Positions 44,663-54,533 of a stretch of 64,000 nucleotides of DNA are shown here, in pieces. Where the stretch lies: contig NZ_AP017378.1 in the NCBI RefSeq assembly GCF_003966735.1, forward strand, positions 2,438,905 to 2,502,904, written 5' to 3'. Made by a program: the position numbers and the translations under genes. The stretch is from Desulfovibrio ferrophilus (GTDB lineage: Bacteria; Desulfobacterota; Desulfovibrionia; Desulfovibrionales; Desulfovibrionaceae). Positions within the stretch are counted from its first letter, which is position 1, and the number at the start of each line of letters is the position of its first letter. The notes under the pieces are model-generated. The model did not search any database. It was not told the origin of the DNA and saw nothing but the letters and a program-made list of their open reading frames with translations.

Positions 44663-45472
44663 CTATTTGGCCTTGGCGGCCTTGGCCTCGACCTTGCGCA
44701 AATACTTCTTCACTTCCATCAATTCCGGGTCCATGGACAAAGCCTGCTTGCACAGTTTCACTGCTTCCATGAACTGCTTCTTGCGAGCCGAAAGCCGGGC
44801 CTGGGCAAACAGCAAATACGGGCTGTCCCCCTGCTTCTCACGGATTTTCTTGATCAGAACCAGTCCACGGTCGGGTTTGCCTATCTTTTGCGAGGCAATA
44901 ACGAGCATGTCACATGCCTTGCGGTCATTATTATTTTTCTGCAAGGCCGGGCGCAGGTATTCAAAGGATTCCTTGAAAAATTCACCGGCCTGAAGCTTGG
45001 TGGCAATAATCAGATACATGGCATCTTCATCCACATACAGATGAGCAGCCTGACGGAAATATTCCTTGGCCTCGTCAAGTTTGCCAGCCGACAGCGCATT
45101 CTGGGCGTGGTTGATGGCCTTGTCGATATTCAGCTTGCGAGCGCGCACAGCCTCCATGGATTCCTTTTTACGATCCGCATGAATGGCCCTGATCAGCGGC
45201 ACAAGCTGGGCAAGAATCTGTTTCTCTCCACCCTTCTGAAAGACGAACGGTTCCTTGCGTCTGGCCGCAACGGCTTCCAGCTTGGAAACATTCTGAAGAT
45301 TCTCACGCAGCAATGAAGCCACTTTCTGCAATTCAGTGGAATGCAGTTGAGCGGTGAGCATGACCTTCAGCGCCTCGGCTATGGAAACCATGGGCCGGAG
45401 CGTCTGTCCCTTGAGGAACGCCGCTTTTGCACGACTCAAGTGCTGCACGACGGTTTGTACAGGCTTCGTCAT
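44663..45472 (-). CDS. TPR-like helical repeat protein
   Basis: The 269-residue protein is helical throughout, with TPR-like units in the second half (AINHAQNALSAGKLDEAKEYFRQAAHLY; FAQARLSARKKQFMEAVKLCKQALSMDPE). It has no signal peptide. AAAGGATAG precedes the ATG. The role is unknown; TPR proteins are usually scaffolds. It is upstream of the 44196 gene on the same strand, 101 bases away, and diverges from the cyclic-nucleotide-binding gene. Confidence 0.7.
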   Translation of the reverse strand: MTKPVQTVVQHLSRAKAAFLKGQTLRPMVSIAEALKVMLTAQLHSTELQKVASLLRENLQNVSKLEAVAARRKEPFVFQKGGEKQILAQLVPLIRAIHADRKKESMEAVRARKLNIDKAINHAQNALSAGKLDEAKEYFRQAAHLYVDEDAMYLIIATKLQAGEFFKESFEYLRPALQKNNNDRKACDMLVIASQKIGKPDRGLVLIKKIREKQGDSPYLLFAQARLSARKKQFMEAVKLCKQALSMDPELMEVKKYLRKVEAKAAKAK

Positions 45473-45656
45473 CTATCCTTTACTCCCTGAAAAATGGGGC
45501 CCTGCACCAAGCGCAGGCAAATCTAGTTACACGAATTGCCTGTGCTTTAAAAGAACCTTCACCCGCCTTGTCCATCCGCCAGTTGCCGCACTGCACTGTT
45601 GTATGTCATTGTTCTGGCTGAATCCTTTCCTTCAGCAGCCATACAAGGATGATCGA

Positions 45657-46166
45657 ATGCAGGAATCAGCCTATTTGGAAGGTCACGAGGAATACCTGGC
45701 CAACCTTCGCCGGATGCCATTGTTCCATTCCATGGAAGATGACCAATTGAGAGCCGTCCTCTCGCTTTCCAAACTCAGAAAATACGACAAGGGCGAGACC
45801 ATCATCAACGAAGGCGCTTTTGATTCCTGGATGTACTTTATCATCTCGGGCCGCGTGCGGGTGGAAAAGGCCGGGCGAAAGATAGGGGAAATCTGTGGCT
45901 CCGGTTCGGTGTTTGGTGAAATGGGAGTACTCAGCGAGCAGGAACGTTCCGCCACCGTACGCGCCCACACCGACGCCATGTGCCTGGCCGTGGACGCCTC
46001 TTTTTTGGAACGCCTGGATGAAAAGGACCGCAACGCCTGTTACACGGTGCTCTACCGCATGTTTGTGGATATTCTGGCCGAGCGCCTACGCGAAACAACC
46101 ACCGAATTGGCCACGGCCAAGGAAAAGATGGCGGTCCTGCGCAAGAAGATTGTCGATGGCGAATAA
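45657..46166 (+). CDS. Cyclic-nucleotide-binding protein without DNA-binding domain
   Basis: From the ATG at 45657 (AAGGATGATC before it) the protein has 169 residues. Most of it is a cNMP-binding barrel with the phosphate-binding cassette FGEMGVLSEQERSATVRA, including the Arg that contacts cyclic nucleotide. The last 30 residues form a coiled coil (RETTTELATAKEKMAVLRKK) instead of a helix-turn-helix. It may act by protein contact, possibly with the chemoreceptor encoded 118 bases downstream in the same direction. Confidence 0.8.
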   Translation: MQESAYLEGHEEYLANLRRMPLFHSMEDDQLRAVLSLSKLRKYDKGETIINEGAFDSWMYFIISGRVRVEKAGRKIGEICGSGSVFGEMGVLSEQERSATVRAHTDAMCLAVDASFLERLDEKDRNACYTVLYRMFVDILAERLRETTTELATAKEKMAVLRKKIVDGE

Positions 46167-46284
46167 TGCCGCTTCCCGTCGCTTCTATTGCGTTTTGCCC
46201 ATACCCATTATAGCTTGAACAATTACTACAGCATCGCCAATTCCAGCGATGCCTCCGGGACCTTCCATCTGGAGTAAGACGACC

Positions 46285-48300
46285 ATGCCCGACCTCAAGG
46301 ACTCCGGCTCATCTGCAAGTATCTGGATTCTCGGTGTGACTTTTGCCGCACTTGCAATCGTTTCTGCCGAAACGGCCTCGTGGTGGGTCGCAGGAATCGG
46401 GTCCGCCCTTGGCCTGGGCCTGACGGCCTGGGTTGCCAGACGAAGCTCCATGGCCGGTCGCCAAGCGGTGCAGACAGCCCGCGAGGCCTTTGAGCAACTC
46501 GATGCTGCCAAGGCTGAACTGGAAGCCCTGTCCCTGGCAGTGCACGCCTCCCCTCTGCCTCTGGCAGCCTTCGGGCCGGACAAGACGACTGCCGCGGCCA
46601 GCGAAAGCTTTGCCCGCCTGGCAGGACGCCCTGCAAACAAGATAGCGGGGCTGGATATCAAGACTTTGCTGGGCCCCGAAGCCGCCGAAGCAGCCCAAAA
46701 GGCGGATGCCCTCGAAGGAACCCAGACCGTTACTGTTTCGGGCGAGACCATCCGCGTTTACTCCACCCGAACCGGCGGCGGGGCCGCCGTTGTGCTGGCT
46801 GTTCCCTGCGCCCGCGAAATGGCCGAAGCCGAACACAATAGAAATAAACTCGCGAATTTTCATTCCGCATCCCAAGCCATCAATGAACTGGCTCAACGCA
46901 TGGCCGGATCATCCGAACTCATGAGCGCCTATGCCGATGAACAGGCCACTGGCGCAAATCGTCAAAAGCAACAGACAGAAGCCGTGGCCGGCGCCATCGA
47001 CAAGATGATGAGCGCTGTCATGGAGGTGGCCACCAATGCCTCAGCCACCTCCGAAGCCGCCAGCGAAGCACGCGAAGTGGCCGTTGATGGCACAAACATG
47101 GTGCACAAGGCCGTGGAAGGCATCAACACCCTGGCCACCTCCGCCAAGGAACTGGCCGAAGTCCTTGCCGGGCTGGATACCCAGGCCGGAGAAATCGGAC
47201 GTGTCATCGGCGTGATTTCAGACATCGCTGACCAGACCAACCTGCTGGCCCTGAATGCCGCCATCGAAGCCGCACGAGCGGGAGATGCCGGGCGTGGCTT
47301 TGCCGTTGTGGCCGACGAGGTCCGCAAACTGGCCGAGAAGACCATGCAAGCCACTGGCGAGGTAGAATCCGCAGTCAGAAACATTCAGGCGTCGTCCAAG
47401 GAGGCCATGACCTCCATGGACCGCACCGGCAGAATGGTGGAGGAGTCCACAGACCTTTCCAATCAGGCCGGACAGGCCCTTGAAAAAGTCATGGAGCATA
47501 TCGAAGGCATGGTGGATCGCGTGCACCATATTGCCCAGGCTGCGGAGGAGCAATCCGCCGCCGCCGAACAAATTTCCGCCAGTGTTGAGGAAATCGCCTC
47601 CATTGCGCGCGACTCCGATGAAGGGGCCACCCAGCAGGCATACGCCACCAAGGACATCGCCACCCTGTCCGCAGAACTGCTTGGCCTGGCCCAGGGGTTA
47701 TCCGGCAAGGAAGGCAAGTCCCTGAAGATTGCCAAGTCCGAAGGATTGATGAAAGGAGTGCTGCCCAAGCTGATGCAGGACTACATCAAGGACGAATTCG
47801 GTCCCGACACCTTCGAGGCCGTGCAGGAGGAACTGGGCGATCCGACCTTCCTGCCCGGCGAGAGCTACCCCGACACAGTACTGCACCAGATGGCCGATCT
47901 GGTCAGTGCCGCCACCGGCACCTCCAAACGCGACGTACTCTACGGCTTGGGGCTGGTCACCGTGAATGGCTTCCACAAGCTCTACAAGCGCTACTTCCGC
48001 ACCAAAGACCTGAAGGAATTCTACATGTCCATGAACGATGTACATGCCGAAGTCACCAAGGACATGCCCGGCGTGAAGCCCCCCAAATTCACCTTCGAAG
48101 ACAAGGGTGATACCCTGTTCATGAATTATACTTCGCCCCGCGCCCTGTTCGATTATTTCGAGGGCATCCTGAATGGCGCAGCCCGATTCTTCGACCAAAA
48201 GATCGATGTGCGGATCAAGCCCCTGAACAAGGATACCGCCAGGGCCGAGATTCATTTTCTGGAATGCGACAGCAAGACCGAGTGCAACCTCAAACCTTGA
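46285..48300 (+). CDS. Methyl-accepting chemotaxis protein with C-terminal H-NOX domain
   Basis: From the ATG at 46285 (GGAGTAAG before it) the protein has 671 residues. Two membrane segments lie near the N-terminus (about 12-30 and 33-50), then a PAS-like region (about 65-160). The MCP signalling hairpin has the conserved tip [20 protein letters not shown]. The C-terminal 183 residues (489-671) match H-NOX: MKG start, proximal heme His587 ([10 protein letters not shown]), the Y615-x-S617-x-R619 heme-carboxylate motif and Tyr624 where T. tengcongensis has the O2-stabilising Tyr140. The distal Trp and Asn equivalents are Met and Thr. It probably steers swimming in response to O2 or NO. Confidence 0.9.
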   Translation: MPDLKDSGSSASIWILGVTFAALAIVSAETASWWVAGIGSALGLGLTAWVARRSSMAGRQAVQTAREAFEQLDAAKAELEALSLAVHASPLPLAAFGPDKTTAAASESFARLAGRPANKIAGLDIKTLLGPEAAEAAQKADALEGTQTVTVSGETIRVYSTRTGGGAAVVLAVPCAREMAEAEHNRNKLANFHSASQAINELAQRMAGSSELMSAYADEQATGANRQKQQTEAVAGAIDKMMSAVMEVATNASATSEAASEAREVAVDGTNMVHKAVEGINTLATSAKELAEVLAGLDTQAGEIGRVIGVISDIADQTNLLALNAAIEAARAGDAGRGFAVVADEVRKLAEKTMQATGEVESAVRNIQASSKEAMTSMDRTGRMVEESTDLSNQAGQALEKVMEHIEGMVDRVHHIAQAAEEQSAAAEQISASVEEIASIARDSDEGATQQAYATKDIATLSAELLGLAQGLSGKEGKSLKIAKSEGLMKGVLPKLMQDYIKDEFGPDTFEAVQEELGDPTFLPGESYPDTVLHQMADLVSAATGTSKRDVLYGLGLVTVNGFHKLYKRYFRTKDLKEFYMSMNDVHAEVTKDMPGVKPPKFTFEDKGDTLFMNYTSPRALFDYFEGILNGAARFFDQKIDVRIKPLNKDTARAEIHFLECDSKTECNLKP

Positions 48301-48500
48301 GAAACGTAAGCCCCCTTGCCAAATCGACTCAGGTTGCTTAGTTTCTCTTTACAGACCACCAGCCAGCAGCTTCCAGGACGGAAGCCGGAGTACAGCGGCA
48401 GCATCGAGGACCGGTGCCTCCGCCTGAACCCAAGCCCTCAGGGGCACGACCAGCCTAGCGCGTCGCATCGCACGCGTAATCGGCTGCTCGGGAAGCTGCG

Positions 48501-48953
48501 ATGAGCATCCTCAACGCCACACAAGCCAGCCAGGCCTTTGACGCCTATTCCCGTATCGCCAGCCAGCGTACGGTTGAAGAGCGTGCGCAAAAGGCCGTGC
48601 AGGAAGCTCGCACCGCCACCGAAACCGCACGGGTTCGCAAGACGACCATCGGTTTTTCCTTGGGCAAGTTCGGCATCGATTTCACCGCCCAGGACGTGGA
48701 GCTGGATACCGAACGCATCGCCCGCGACGCCCGGTCCGGGCAGCAGCAGATGCAACGGGCTCGCTCCGAGACCTTCAGCTCTCATCTTGAAGCCGCCGAA
48801 ATCCTGAGCACGGCCGAGCCAAGATCCGCAAAGCAGGCAAACCCGGATGAACCGGACACCAGCAACCTGACCCGCCGCCGCGCTCTGGAAGCCTACGCCG
48901 AGGCATCCCTCAATTTTGAGACGATCGTCCCAGGTCGTCTTGGCTCCATCTAG
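48501..48953 (+). CDS. Hypothetical protein
   Basis: The 150-residue protein is not recognised. It is rich in Ala, Arg, Glu and Thr, mostly helical (KAVQEARTATETARVRK; IARDARSGQQQMQRARSE), and has no signal peptide or membrane segment. GGGAAG precedes the ATG. It follows the H-NOX receptor by 200 bases in the same direction. Confidence 0.55.
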   Translation: MSILNATQASQAFDAYSRIASQRTVEERAQKAVQEARTATETARVRKTTIGFSLGKFGIDFTAQDVELDTERIARDARSGQQQMQRARSETFSSHLEAAEILSTAEPRSAKQANPDEPDTSNLTRRRALEAYAEASLNFETIVPGRLGSI

Positions 48954-49205
48954 CAGAGCGCCCAAGGCAATCATCTGTATTGGTGCCGCACAATGAGCAC
49001 ACCCTCAAGTATCCTTAAATACACGTCAGTCTTGCTCATTTCTGACGCCTCGCATCTGACTCACCAGAAAGTCTTGTTCTCTTCATCTGTTGAAATTCAG
49101 GCTTGAAGTCTCAACAACCAAATGGACTAAGTATCCACCCATTCGAAAAGCCTAGCGCTCGATCTCCAGTGGGGATTCCAAGACAGACAAAACTCCTGCC
49201 GTTTA

Positions 49206-49796
49206 TTATTTCCACCTGTTACGAGCCGGATTCAGGACCTCGCGACCTTCCCCCGCATAGATCTCCCGCTCAGCCTTGGGTTCGATGGTTACGTCAGGCC
49301 AATGGCCAGTCTGGGGCTCGGGTCCTTTCATGGTCGTGGCCGAGGGAGCATGATCCACCATGGCTGGTCGCAGACGCGGGTCCGCCCCCGACACGGCCCA
49401 GGAAAATTCGATGGGCACGTTGTTGGGATCAAAGGCATACACGGAATGGATGAACCCGTGGTCAACCACTTCGGACGGCTCGAACCCGGCGCCCTCGAGG
49501 AGGGCTTTGACCTCCCACAAGTCTTCCTCGCCTTCCACGCCAATGGACACATGATCAAACGCGACGGGGCCGCGCACCGGAAAACCGTGATCCTTCATGG
49601 TTGCGGGTTCAGCATCGGGCCATTCAAAAAAGGCGATCATGTCCGAGCCTGAAATCTCGAAAAAGTAATGGCGATAGCCGGGTCTACCCAACCCCACCAC
49701 AAGACGCATCCCCAATAGATCGCGCCAAAAGCGGATGGTCGCGTCCATATCACCAGTCACCATGGCCAGATGATTAATCCCTGCATATCGCGGCAT
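49206..49796 (-). CDS. VOC-superfamily (glyoxalase/dioxygenase-like) protein
   Basis: The 196-residue protein is a two-repeat VOC fold: INHLAMVTGDMDATIRFWRDLLGMRLV, then AFDHVSIGVEGEEDLWEVKALLEGAGFE, with metal ligands plausible at His9, the His of DHVSI and Glu of EFSW. Substrates vary across the family. GGGAG precedes the ATG. It stands alone; the last 40 residues are an extra tail. Confidence 0.8.
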   Translation of the reverse strand: MPRYAGINHLAMVTGDMDATIRFWRDLLGMRLVVGLGRPGYRHYFFEISGSDMIAFFEWPDAEPATMKDHGFPVRGPVAFDHVSIGVEGEEDLWEVKALLEGAGFEPSEVVDHGFIHSVYAFDPNNVPIEFSWAVSGADPRLRPAMVDHAPSATTMKGPEPQTGHWPDVTIEPKAEREIYAGEGREVLNPARNRWK

Positions 49797-49973
49797 TGAA
49801 TACTCCCGATGTTCGTAAGTCCCTCAATGATTACCGGATGCCGCCGCCTCTATCAATATATGTGAATTACGGCGCGAGGTTTGAGCTTGCTACTGCCCGC
49901 TGCCAACGGTATGGAACTGAACCGGACAGACATCAGCGAGCCATGGGCACGCTGTGAAAACAAGGAGAATACC

Positions 49974-50588
49974 GTGGGCTTTCTTTCCGCCAGCACCAGC
50001 TTCACACGCTATCGCATCATAGGCGAAATCCCCGAGACTCTGTGGCCCGAAATCCCCGACAGGCTCAAGAAAAACGCCTTCCAGGACATCGACCACACCT
50101 CGGAAGAGCGTTCCTTCGGCTGGGTCTGCTTTGATGAGATGCTCGATTCCCAGTGGCGCACCGCTCCCCCTGAAAAGGGTGAGTTCATGACCTTCTCCCT
50201 GCGCCTGGACACCCGTCGCATATCGGCTGCGGTGATGAAAAAACACTATACCCTGGCCCTGAACGACGAGATGGAACGCGTGGAGAAGGAAGGCAAGAAA
50301 TTTGTCTCCCGCGACCGCAAGCGTGAACTCAAGGATCAGACCAAGATCCGCCTCATGGCCCGCAGCCTGCCCATCCCGGCAGTCTTCGACGTGGTCTGGA
50401 ACGTGCGCTCCAATGTCATCTATCTGGCCTCCACCCAAGGCAAACTGTGCAGCCTGTTCGAAGATCAGTTCACCCTGACCTTTGATCTGCACCTGGAGCC
50501 GTTGACCCCGTATTATCAGGCGTTGCAGCTGCTGGGCGAAAGCCGTCAGCAACAGTTGGACGACGTCGAACCAACCCTCTTCGTCTAG
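49974..50588 (+). CDS. rdgC: RdgC-like protein, N-terminal part
   Basis: RdgC is a ring-shaped DNA-binding protein that limits RecA. From the GTG at 49974, with AGGAG six bases before it, the protein has 204 residues beginning VGFLSASTSFTRYRII, then WPEIPDRLKKNAFQDIDHTSEERSFGWV and RDRKRELKDQTKIRLMARS, as in the RdgC N-terminal and middle regions. It is shorter than typical RdgC (about 300). The next gene, 15 bases on, looks like the missing C-terminal part. Confidence 0.7.
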   Translation: MGFLSASTSFTRYRIIGEIPETLWPEIPDRLKKNAFQDIDHTSEERSFGWVCFDEMLDSQWRTAPPEKGEFMTFSLRLDTRRISAAVMKKHYTLALNDEMERVEKEGKKFVSRDRKRELKDQTKIRLMARSLPIPAVFDVVWNVRSNVIYLASTQGKLCSLFEDQFTLTFDLHLEPLTPYYQALQLLGESRQQQLDDVEPTLFV

Positions 50589-50603
50589 CCTTAGGAGCCG
50601 AAC

Positions 50604-51143
50604 ATGGAAGACGCCTATCTCGGACAGGCCACCGATATCGTGCTGGGCCAGGATTTCCTGACCTGGCTCTGGTACAAGAGCGAAGCCAAAGGCGGGCACT
50701 TTGCCACGCCCGACGGTGAGACCTTTGCCATGTATATGGAACAGCGAATCTCGGTTCAGGGTGGCGAAGGCGACGCCAAAGAGACAACTTCCGTCTCCGG
50801 ACTGATGAGTGAGCTCAAGGAAGCCAAGGCCGGACTGGCCCTGGGCAAAAAGGTCTCCAAGGCCCAGATTAAAATCGAGTTGGACTCGGACGTCTGGCAG
50901 ACCACCCTGAAGGCCGAGGATTTCAGCCAGACCTCATTCAAGACCCCCAAGGTGGAGTTCAAACAGGAGGAAGGCGATGACCCCGATGCCTCCTTCCTGG
51001 AGAAGATGTATCTGGTCGAACGCGGTATGGCCTTTCTGGACGCCGTGTACTTCGAGTTCCTGAAGCTCCGGTTCTCCGAGGGCTGGGACGAGGAACGCAA
51101 AAAGGTTCGCAGCTGGCTGAACAAGAACGGTCAGGACGACTAG
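50604..51143 (+). CDS. RdgC-associated protein, probable separate C-terminal part
   Basis: The 179-residue protein starts just after rdgC with TAGGAG before the ATG. It begins with [14 protein letters not shown] and ends with [19 protein letters not shown] middle segment [20 protein letters not shown] is placed like the RdgC C-terminal strand region. It may complement the shorter RdgC N-terminal part, so the two could form one functional unit. The match is from memory of family style and is not proven. Confidence 0.5.
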   Translation: MEDAYLGQATDIVLGQDFLTWLWYKSEAKGGHFATPDGETFAMYMEQRISVQGGEGDAKETTSVSGLMSELKEAKAGLALGKKVSKAQIKIELDSDVWQTTLKAEDFSQTSFKTPKVEFKQEEGDDPDASFLEKMYLVERGMAFLDAVYFEFLKLRFSEGWDEERKKVRSWLNKNGQDD

Positions 51144-51165
51144 CCCGGGCACGACCGGAGACTGC

Positions 51166-51951
51166 ATGCTCACCTATCCCCGATTCGACCCCACCGCCCT
51201 TTCCATTGGCCCCGTGAATATCCACTGGTACGGACTGATGTACCTTGTGGGCTTCGCTGGAGGCTGGCTACTGGGCCGTTGGAGGGCTTCACGCCCGGGA
51301 TCGGACTGGACCGCCACAGAGGTGGACGACCTGATCGCCATGGCCATGTTCGGCGTGGTTCTGGGGGGCCGGCTGGGCTATGTTCTCTTCTACGAACCCA
51401 TGGCCTATCTGGCGGACCCGCTGTCCATCGTCAAGATCTGGAACGGCGGCATGTCATTCCATGGCGGACTGCTTGGCGTCATCTTCTGCTTCTGGCTACA
51501 CGCCCGGCGCACTGGCCGCACCTTCTGGGCCGTGTCCGACTTTGTTGCGCCGCTGGTACCCATCGGTCTCGGAGCCGGACGCATCGGCAATTTCATCAAT
51601 GGCGAACTCTGGGGCCGCGTCACGGACGTGCCCTGGGCCATGATCTTTCCGGGATGGGAGGCAGGCCCCTATCCCCGCCACCCCTCGCAACTCTATGAGT
51701 TTGCGCTGGAAGGAGTGGTCCTGTTCTGCCTGCTCTTTATCTTTTCCTCCCGGCGCCCCCCTGAACGGGCCGTGTCGGGACTCTTTGCCCTGGGATACGG
51801 ATTCTTCCGTTTCCTCGTGGAATTCGTGCGCCAACCCGATGCGCACCTGGGTCATGTGGCCCTCGGTATGACTATGGGGCAGCTCCTGTCCCTGCCGCTC
51901 ATGCTCTACGGAATGTACCTGCTGTGGACCGCTTATCGCCGCCACGCATAA
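51166..51951 (+). CDS. lgt: Prolipoprotein diacylglyceryl transferase
   Basis: Lgt transfers diacylglycerol from phosphatidylglycerol to the lipobox Cys of lipoprotein precursors. The 261-residue membrane protein has several hydrophobic segments, [12 protein letters not shown] at the start (the HWYG motif), [24 protein letters not shown] (the signature) and [18 protein letters not shown] precedes the ATG. It follows the RdgC pair by 22 bases and precedes thiC by 23 bases. Confidence 0.94.
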   Translation: MLTYPRFDPTALSIGPVNIHWYGLMYLVGFAGGWLLGRWRASRPGSDWTATEVDDLIAMAMFGVVLGGRLGYVLFYEPMAYLADPLSIVKIWNGGMSFHGGLLGVIFCFWLHARRTGRTFWAVSDFVAPLVPIGLGAGRIGNFINGELWGRVTDVPWAMIFPGWEAGPYPRHPSQLYEFALEGVVLFCLLFIFSSRRPPERAVSGLFALGYGFFRFLVEFVRQPDAHLGHVALGMTMGQLLSLPLMLYGMYLLWTAYRRHA

Positions 51952-51974
51952 CCACAAACTGGATAGAAAAAGAT

Positions 51975-53240
51975 ATGCCTACCAACCCGATTCTGGAACA
52001 GTTGCTGAATGAGCATCTCCCGGCCCTTGCCAAGACCGAGGCCCTGGAAGAATCCGTTATCACCGAGGCCATCAAGAACGGCACCATGGTGCTACTGGCC
52101 AACCCGGCGCACAAGAACGTTCAGCCCACGCTGATCGGTCAGCCCGCCTCGGTCAAGGTCAATGCGAACATCGGCACCTCCCCGTTCGTGGAAGAACCTT
52201 CCAGAGAAATCAAGAAGCTGCATCTGGCCGAAGCCGCCGGCGCACACGCCGTAATGGACCTGTCCACCGGTGGTGATCTGGATACCATCCGCAAGGAAAT
52301 GCTGGCAGCTACGCGGTTGCCGCTCGGCACCGTCCCGCTGTACGGCTGCGCCCAGAGGCGCGTCAAAGCAGGCGCACACGCCGCTTCCTTCACTGCCGAT
52401 GGCCTGTTCGAAGAAATCGAGAACCAGGCCAAGCAGGGCGTGGATTTCATTACCGTGCACTGTGGCGTCACCCGCCGTGCCTCCCAGTTGATCGACAGCG
52501 CCGACCGCATGCTGGGCGTTGTTTCCCGTGGTGGCTCCATGACCGTGCGCTACATGAAGGAAACCGGCAATGAGAACCCGCTGTACGAGCAGTATGATCG
52601 CCTGCTGGAAATCTCTGCCAAGCACAACCTGACCCTCAGCCTTGGCGACGGCATGCGTCCCGGTGCTGGCGTGGACGCAGGTGACACCGCCCAGTGGGAC
52701 GAGGTCGTGACCCTGGCCGAACTGACCCGCCGTGCATGGGACGCCGGTGTCCAGGTCATGATCGAAGGCCCCGGCCATGTGCCGCTGCACCTGGTGCAGG
52801 CTCAGATTCAGGGCATCAAACAGCTGTGCATGGGCGCTCCCCTGTATGTACTCGGCCCCCTGGTCACCGACAGCGCCCCCGGCTACGACCATATTGCCGG
52901 AGCCATCGGTGGCGCACTGGCTGCCTGGTTCGGCGCCGACTTCCTGTGCTACCTGACCCCGGCCGAGCACCTGACCCTGCCTGACGGCAAGGACGTCTAC
53001 GCCGGAGTCATGGCCTCGCGCATTGCAGCACAGGCCGCGGAAAATGCACTGGGCCGCCCCCTGGCCGTCGCCCGCGACCTGGACATCTCCCAGGCCCGTG
53101 CCGACCTGGACTGGAACAAAATGGCCGATCTGGCCCTTGATCCGCCCATGGTTCGCCACCGCCGTGAGGACCACAAGGACCGTGAGGAATGCGCCATGTG
53201 TGGCGAGTTCTGCGCCGTCAAGATGCTCAAGGACTTCTAG
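51975..53240 (+). CDS. thiC: Phosphomethylpyrimidine synthase ThiC (or BzaF-type paralogue)
   Basis: ThiC is a radical SAM enzyme that makes the HMP-P pyrimidine of thiamine from AIR. From the ATG at 51975 the protein has 421 residues with KVNANIGTSPF, DLSTGGDLDTIRKEML, VMIEGPGHVPL, LGPLVTDSAPGYDHI and the C-terminal cluster CAMCGEFC (Cys406, 409, 413). The BzaF paralogue, which makes 5-hydroxybenzimidazole for B12, looks similar and cannot be excluded. No TPP riboswitch fits the 23-base gap after lgt. A strong terminator follows. Confidence 0.82.
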   Translation: MPTNPILEQLLNEHLPALAKTEALEESVITEAIKNGTMVLLANPAHKNVQPTLIGQPASVKVNANIGTSPFVEEPSREIKKLHLAEAAGAHAVMDLSTGGDLDTIRKEMLAATRLPLGTVPLYGCAQRRVKAGAHAASFTADGLFEEIENQAKQGVDFITVHCGVTRRASQLIDSADRMLGVVSRGGSMTVRYMKETGNENPLYEQYDRLLEISAKHNLTLSLGDGMRPGAGVDAGDTAQWDEVVTLAELTRRAWDAGVQVMIEGPGHVPLHLVQAQIQGIKQLCMGAPLYVLGPLVTDSAPGYDHIAGAIGGALAAWFGADFLCYLTPAEHLTLPDGKDVYAGVMASRIAAQAAENALGRPLAVARDLDISQARADLDWNKMADLALDPPMVRHRREDHKDREECAMCGEFCAVKMLKDF

Positions 53241-53286
53241 AGTCCGACAGGCGCACGGGAACCTTGTTCCAGCGCAAATACCAATA

Positions 53287-53320
53287 AAAACGGCCCCAGG
53301 CATCTGCCCGGGGCCGTTTT
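53287..53320 (+). terminator. Terminator of the rdgC-lgt-thiC unit
   Basis: AAAACGGCCCC pairs with GGGGCCGTTTT around a 12-base loop, followed by more T. It lies 46 bases after the ThiC stop. Confidence 0.85.
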
Positions 53321-53441
53321 ATTACATCAACCAAAATGGAAGACCGCCCGCCTTCCTGGCTGACGGCCCTTCACATGTCTCCGGAAAGAGACTTCACACG
53401 GTGCACCTCTCCAGGCGCAACTCCCACCCCTTAAATATTCG

Positions 53442-53795
53442 CTAGTTGACGCAGGAGCTCTGCCTGGGCGCAATGGCCAGCATCGCCACTTCGTCAACGG
53501 AGGAAGATTCCTCGATCAATACGCGAAAGCGCTGCCCGCTGGTGGAGAACCGGGCTAAAATATTTTCGTAATCCTCGGCATGCTCACCTTCCAGAACCGG
53601 GGCAAAGCCCGACTTGCGGTGCAACTTGATCAGGTCACTGGCTGCGGTGGCCAGGTCCCGATATTCGTTGATCATACTCTCCCTGATGCCCATGTGCATG
53701 ACTTCTTCCAGCACTTCGGGTTTCAGGCACTCCTTCAGACGGGCAAAGGTGCGATTCAATTCTTCCTGAGTGGGTTCCGTGTTCAGCGCTCTCAT
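53442..53795 (-). CDS. Hypothetical protein
   Basis: From the ATG at 53795 (GGAAGGAG before it) the protein has 117 residues. It is helical (FARLKECLKPEVLEEVMHMGI; INEYRDLATAASDLIKLHRK), with no signal peptide, and is not recognised. The longer open frame reaches 53876 but lacks a ribosome site. It converges with the thiC unit. Confidence 0.55.
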   Translation of the reverse strand: MRALNTEPTQEELNRTFARLKECLKPEVLEEVMHMGIRESMINEYRDLATAASDLIKLHRKSGFAPVLEGEHAEDYENILARFSTSGQRFRVLIEESSSVDEVAMLAIAPRQSSCVN

Positions 53796-54100
53796 CAACC
53801 TGTCTCCTTCCGGCCGGGACTCATTCCCGGGTTTTTGTTGGTCTGGAAGGTGTTGAGCAAATATCGCGCCAGCCATGGATGGAAGTCATTTTGAGGCCGT
53901 ATAACAAGGAAAATACAGATTTCTTAAAATGGAATCCCACAGCAATCAGTCGAGCTGCGTCGAAAAACCGACACTCATTTTTCCCACGAATTGCCTTAAT
54001 GTTTTTTGCACTTCGTCCGAATAGATATCATAGGCGTCAGGCGCCCCCCACCCCCGGTTTTTCCGGGATGAACAATCTGGCCTCGGGAGGAGGCGGTACT

Positions 54101-54508
54101 ATGGGCTCAGTCATCGCCCTGGAGCAATACAAGAAGCGGCAAGCCCCGGAGAAGCACCTGGATTCGGTGCTCTATCCACGGCCGCGCATCAACGACAGCG
54201 AGATTTTCTCGAAGGACTTTACCAGGCTGGAGAATGTGGTCTTCGCCATCCTGAAGGTCCGCGAAATTCTGCGCTACCACGTGCATAGCAATGAGGAATG
54301 GCAATACCTCATCCTGTGTGTGCTGGACGCAGCCTATTACTTCGACGCCCAAAAAAGCCAATTGCTCAAGGAGGCCACGACCACTCTCAAGGACTATATT
54401 CTTGATGAGACCAACGCCAGAAATGGCAAGGACATGACCTCCGCTCTGCTGCTGATGGACCTCATCGAGAAATCACCAAGGATGAAGAAGACAGCGCCCA
54501 CGGACTAA
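54101..54508 (+). CDS. Hypothetical protein
   Basis: From the ATG at 54101 (GGGAGGAGG before it) the protein has 135 residues, helical (FTRLENVVFAILKVREILRYHV; DAQKSQLLKEATTTLKDYIL), with no signal peptide. It is not recognised. A terminator follows its stop. It is divergent from the 53442 gene. Confidence 0.55.
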   Translation: MGSVIALEQYKKRQAPEKHLDSVLYPRPRINDSEIFSKDFTRLENVVFAILKVREILRYHVHSNEEWQYLILCVLDAAYYFDAQKSQLLKEATTTLKDYILDETNARNGKDMTSALLLMDLIEKSPRMKKTAPTD

Positions 54509-54533
54509 GTCACAAGGTCACGCAAGCAACAAG

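Noticed and set aside
51952-51974. TPP riboswitch before thiC
   Set aside because: Only 23 bases separate lgt from thiC, far too short, and no THI-box consensus is seen upstream.
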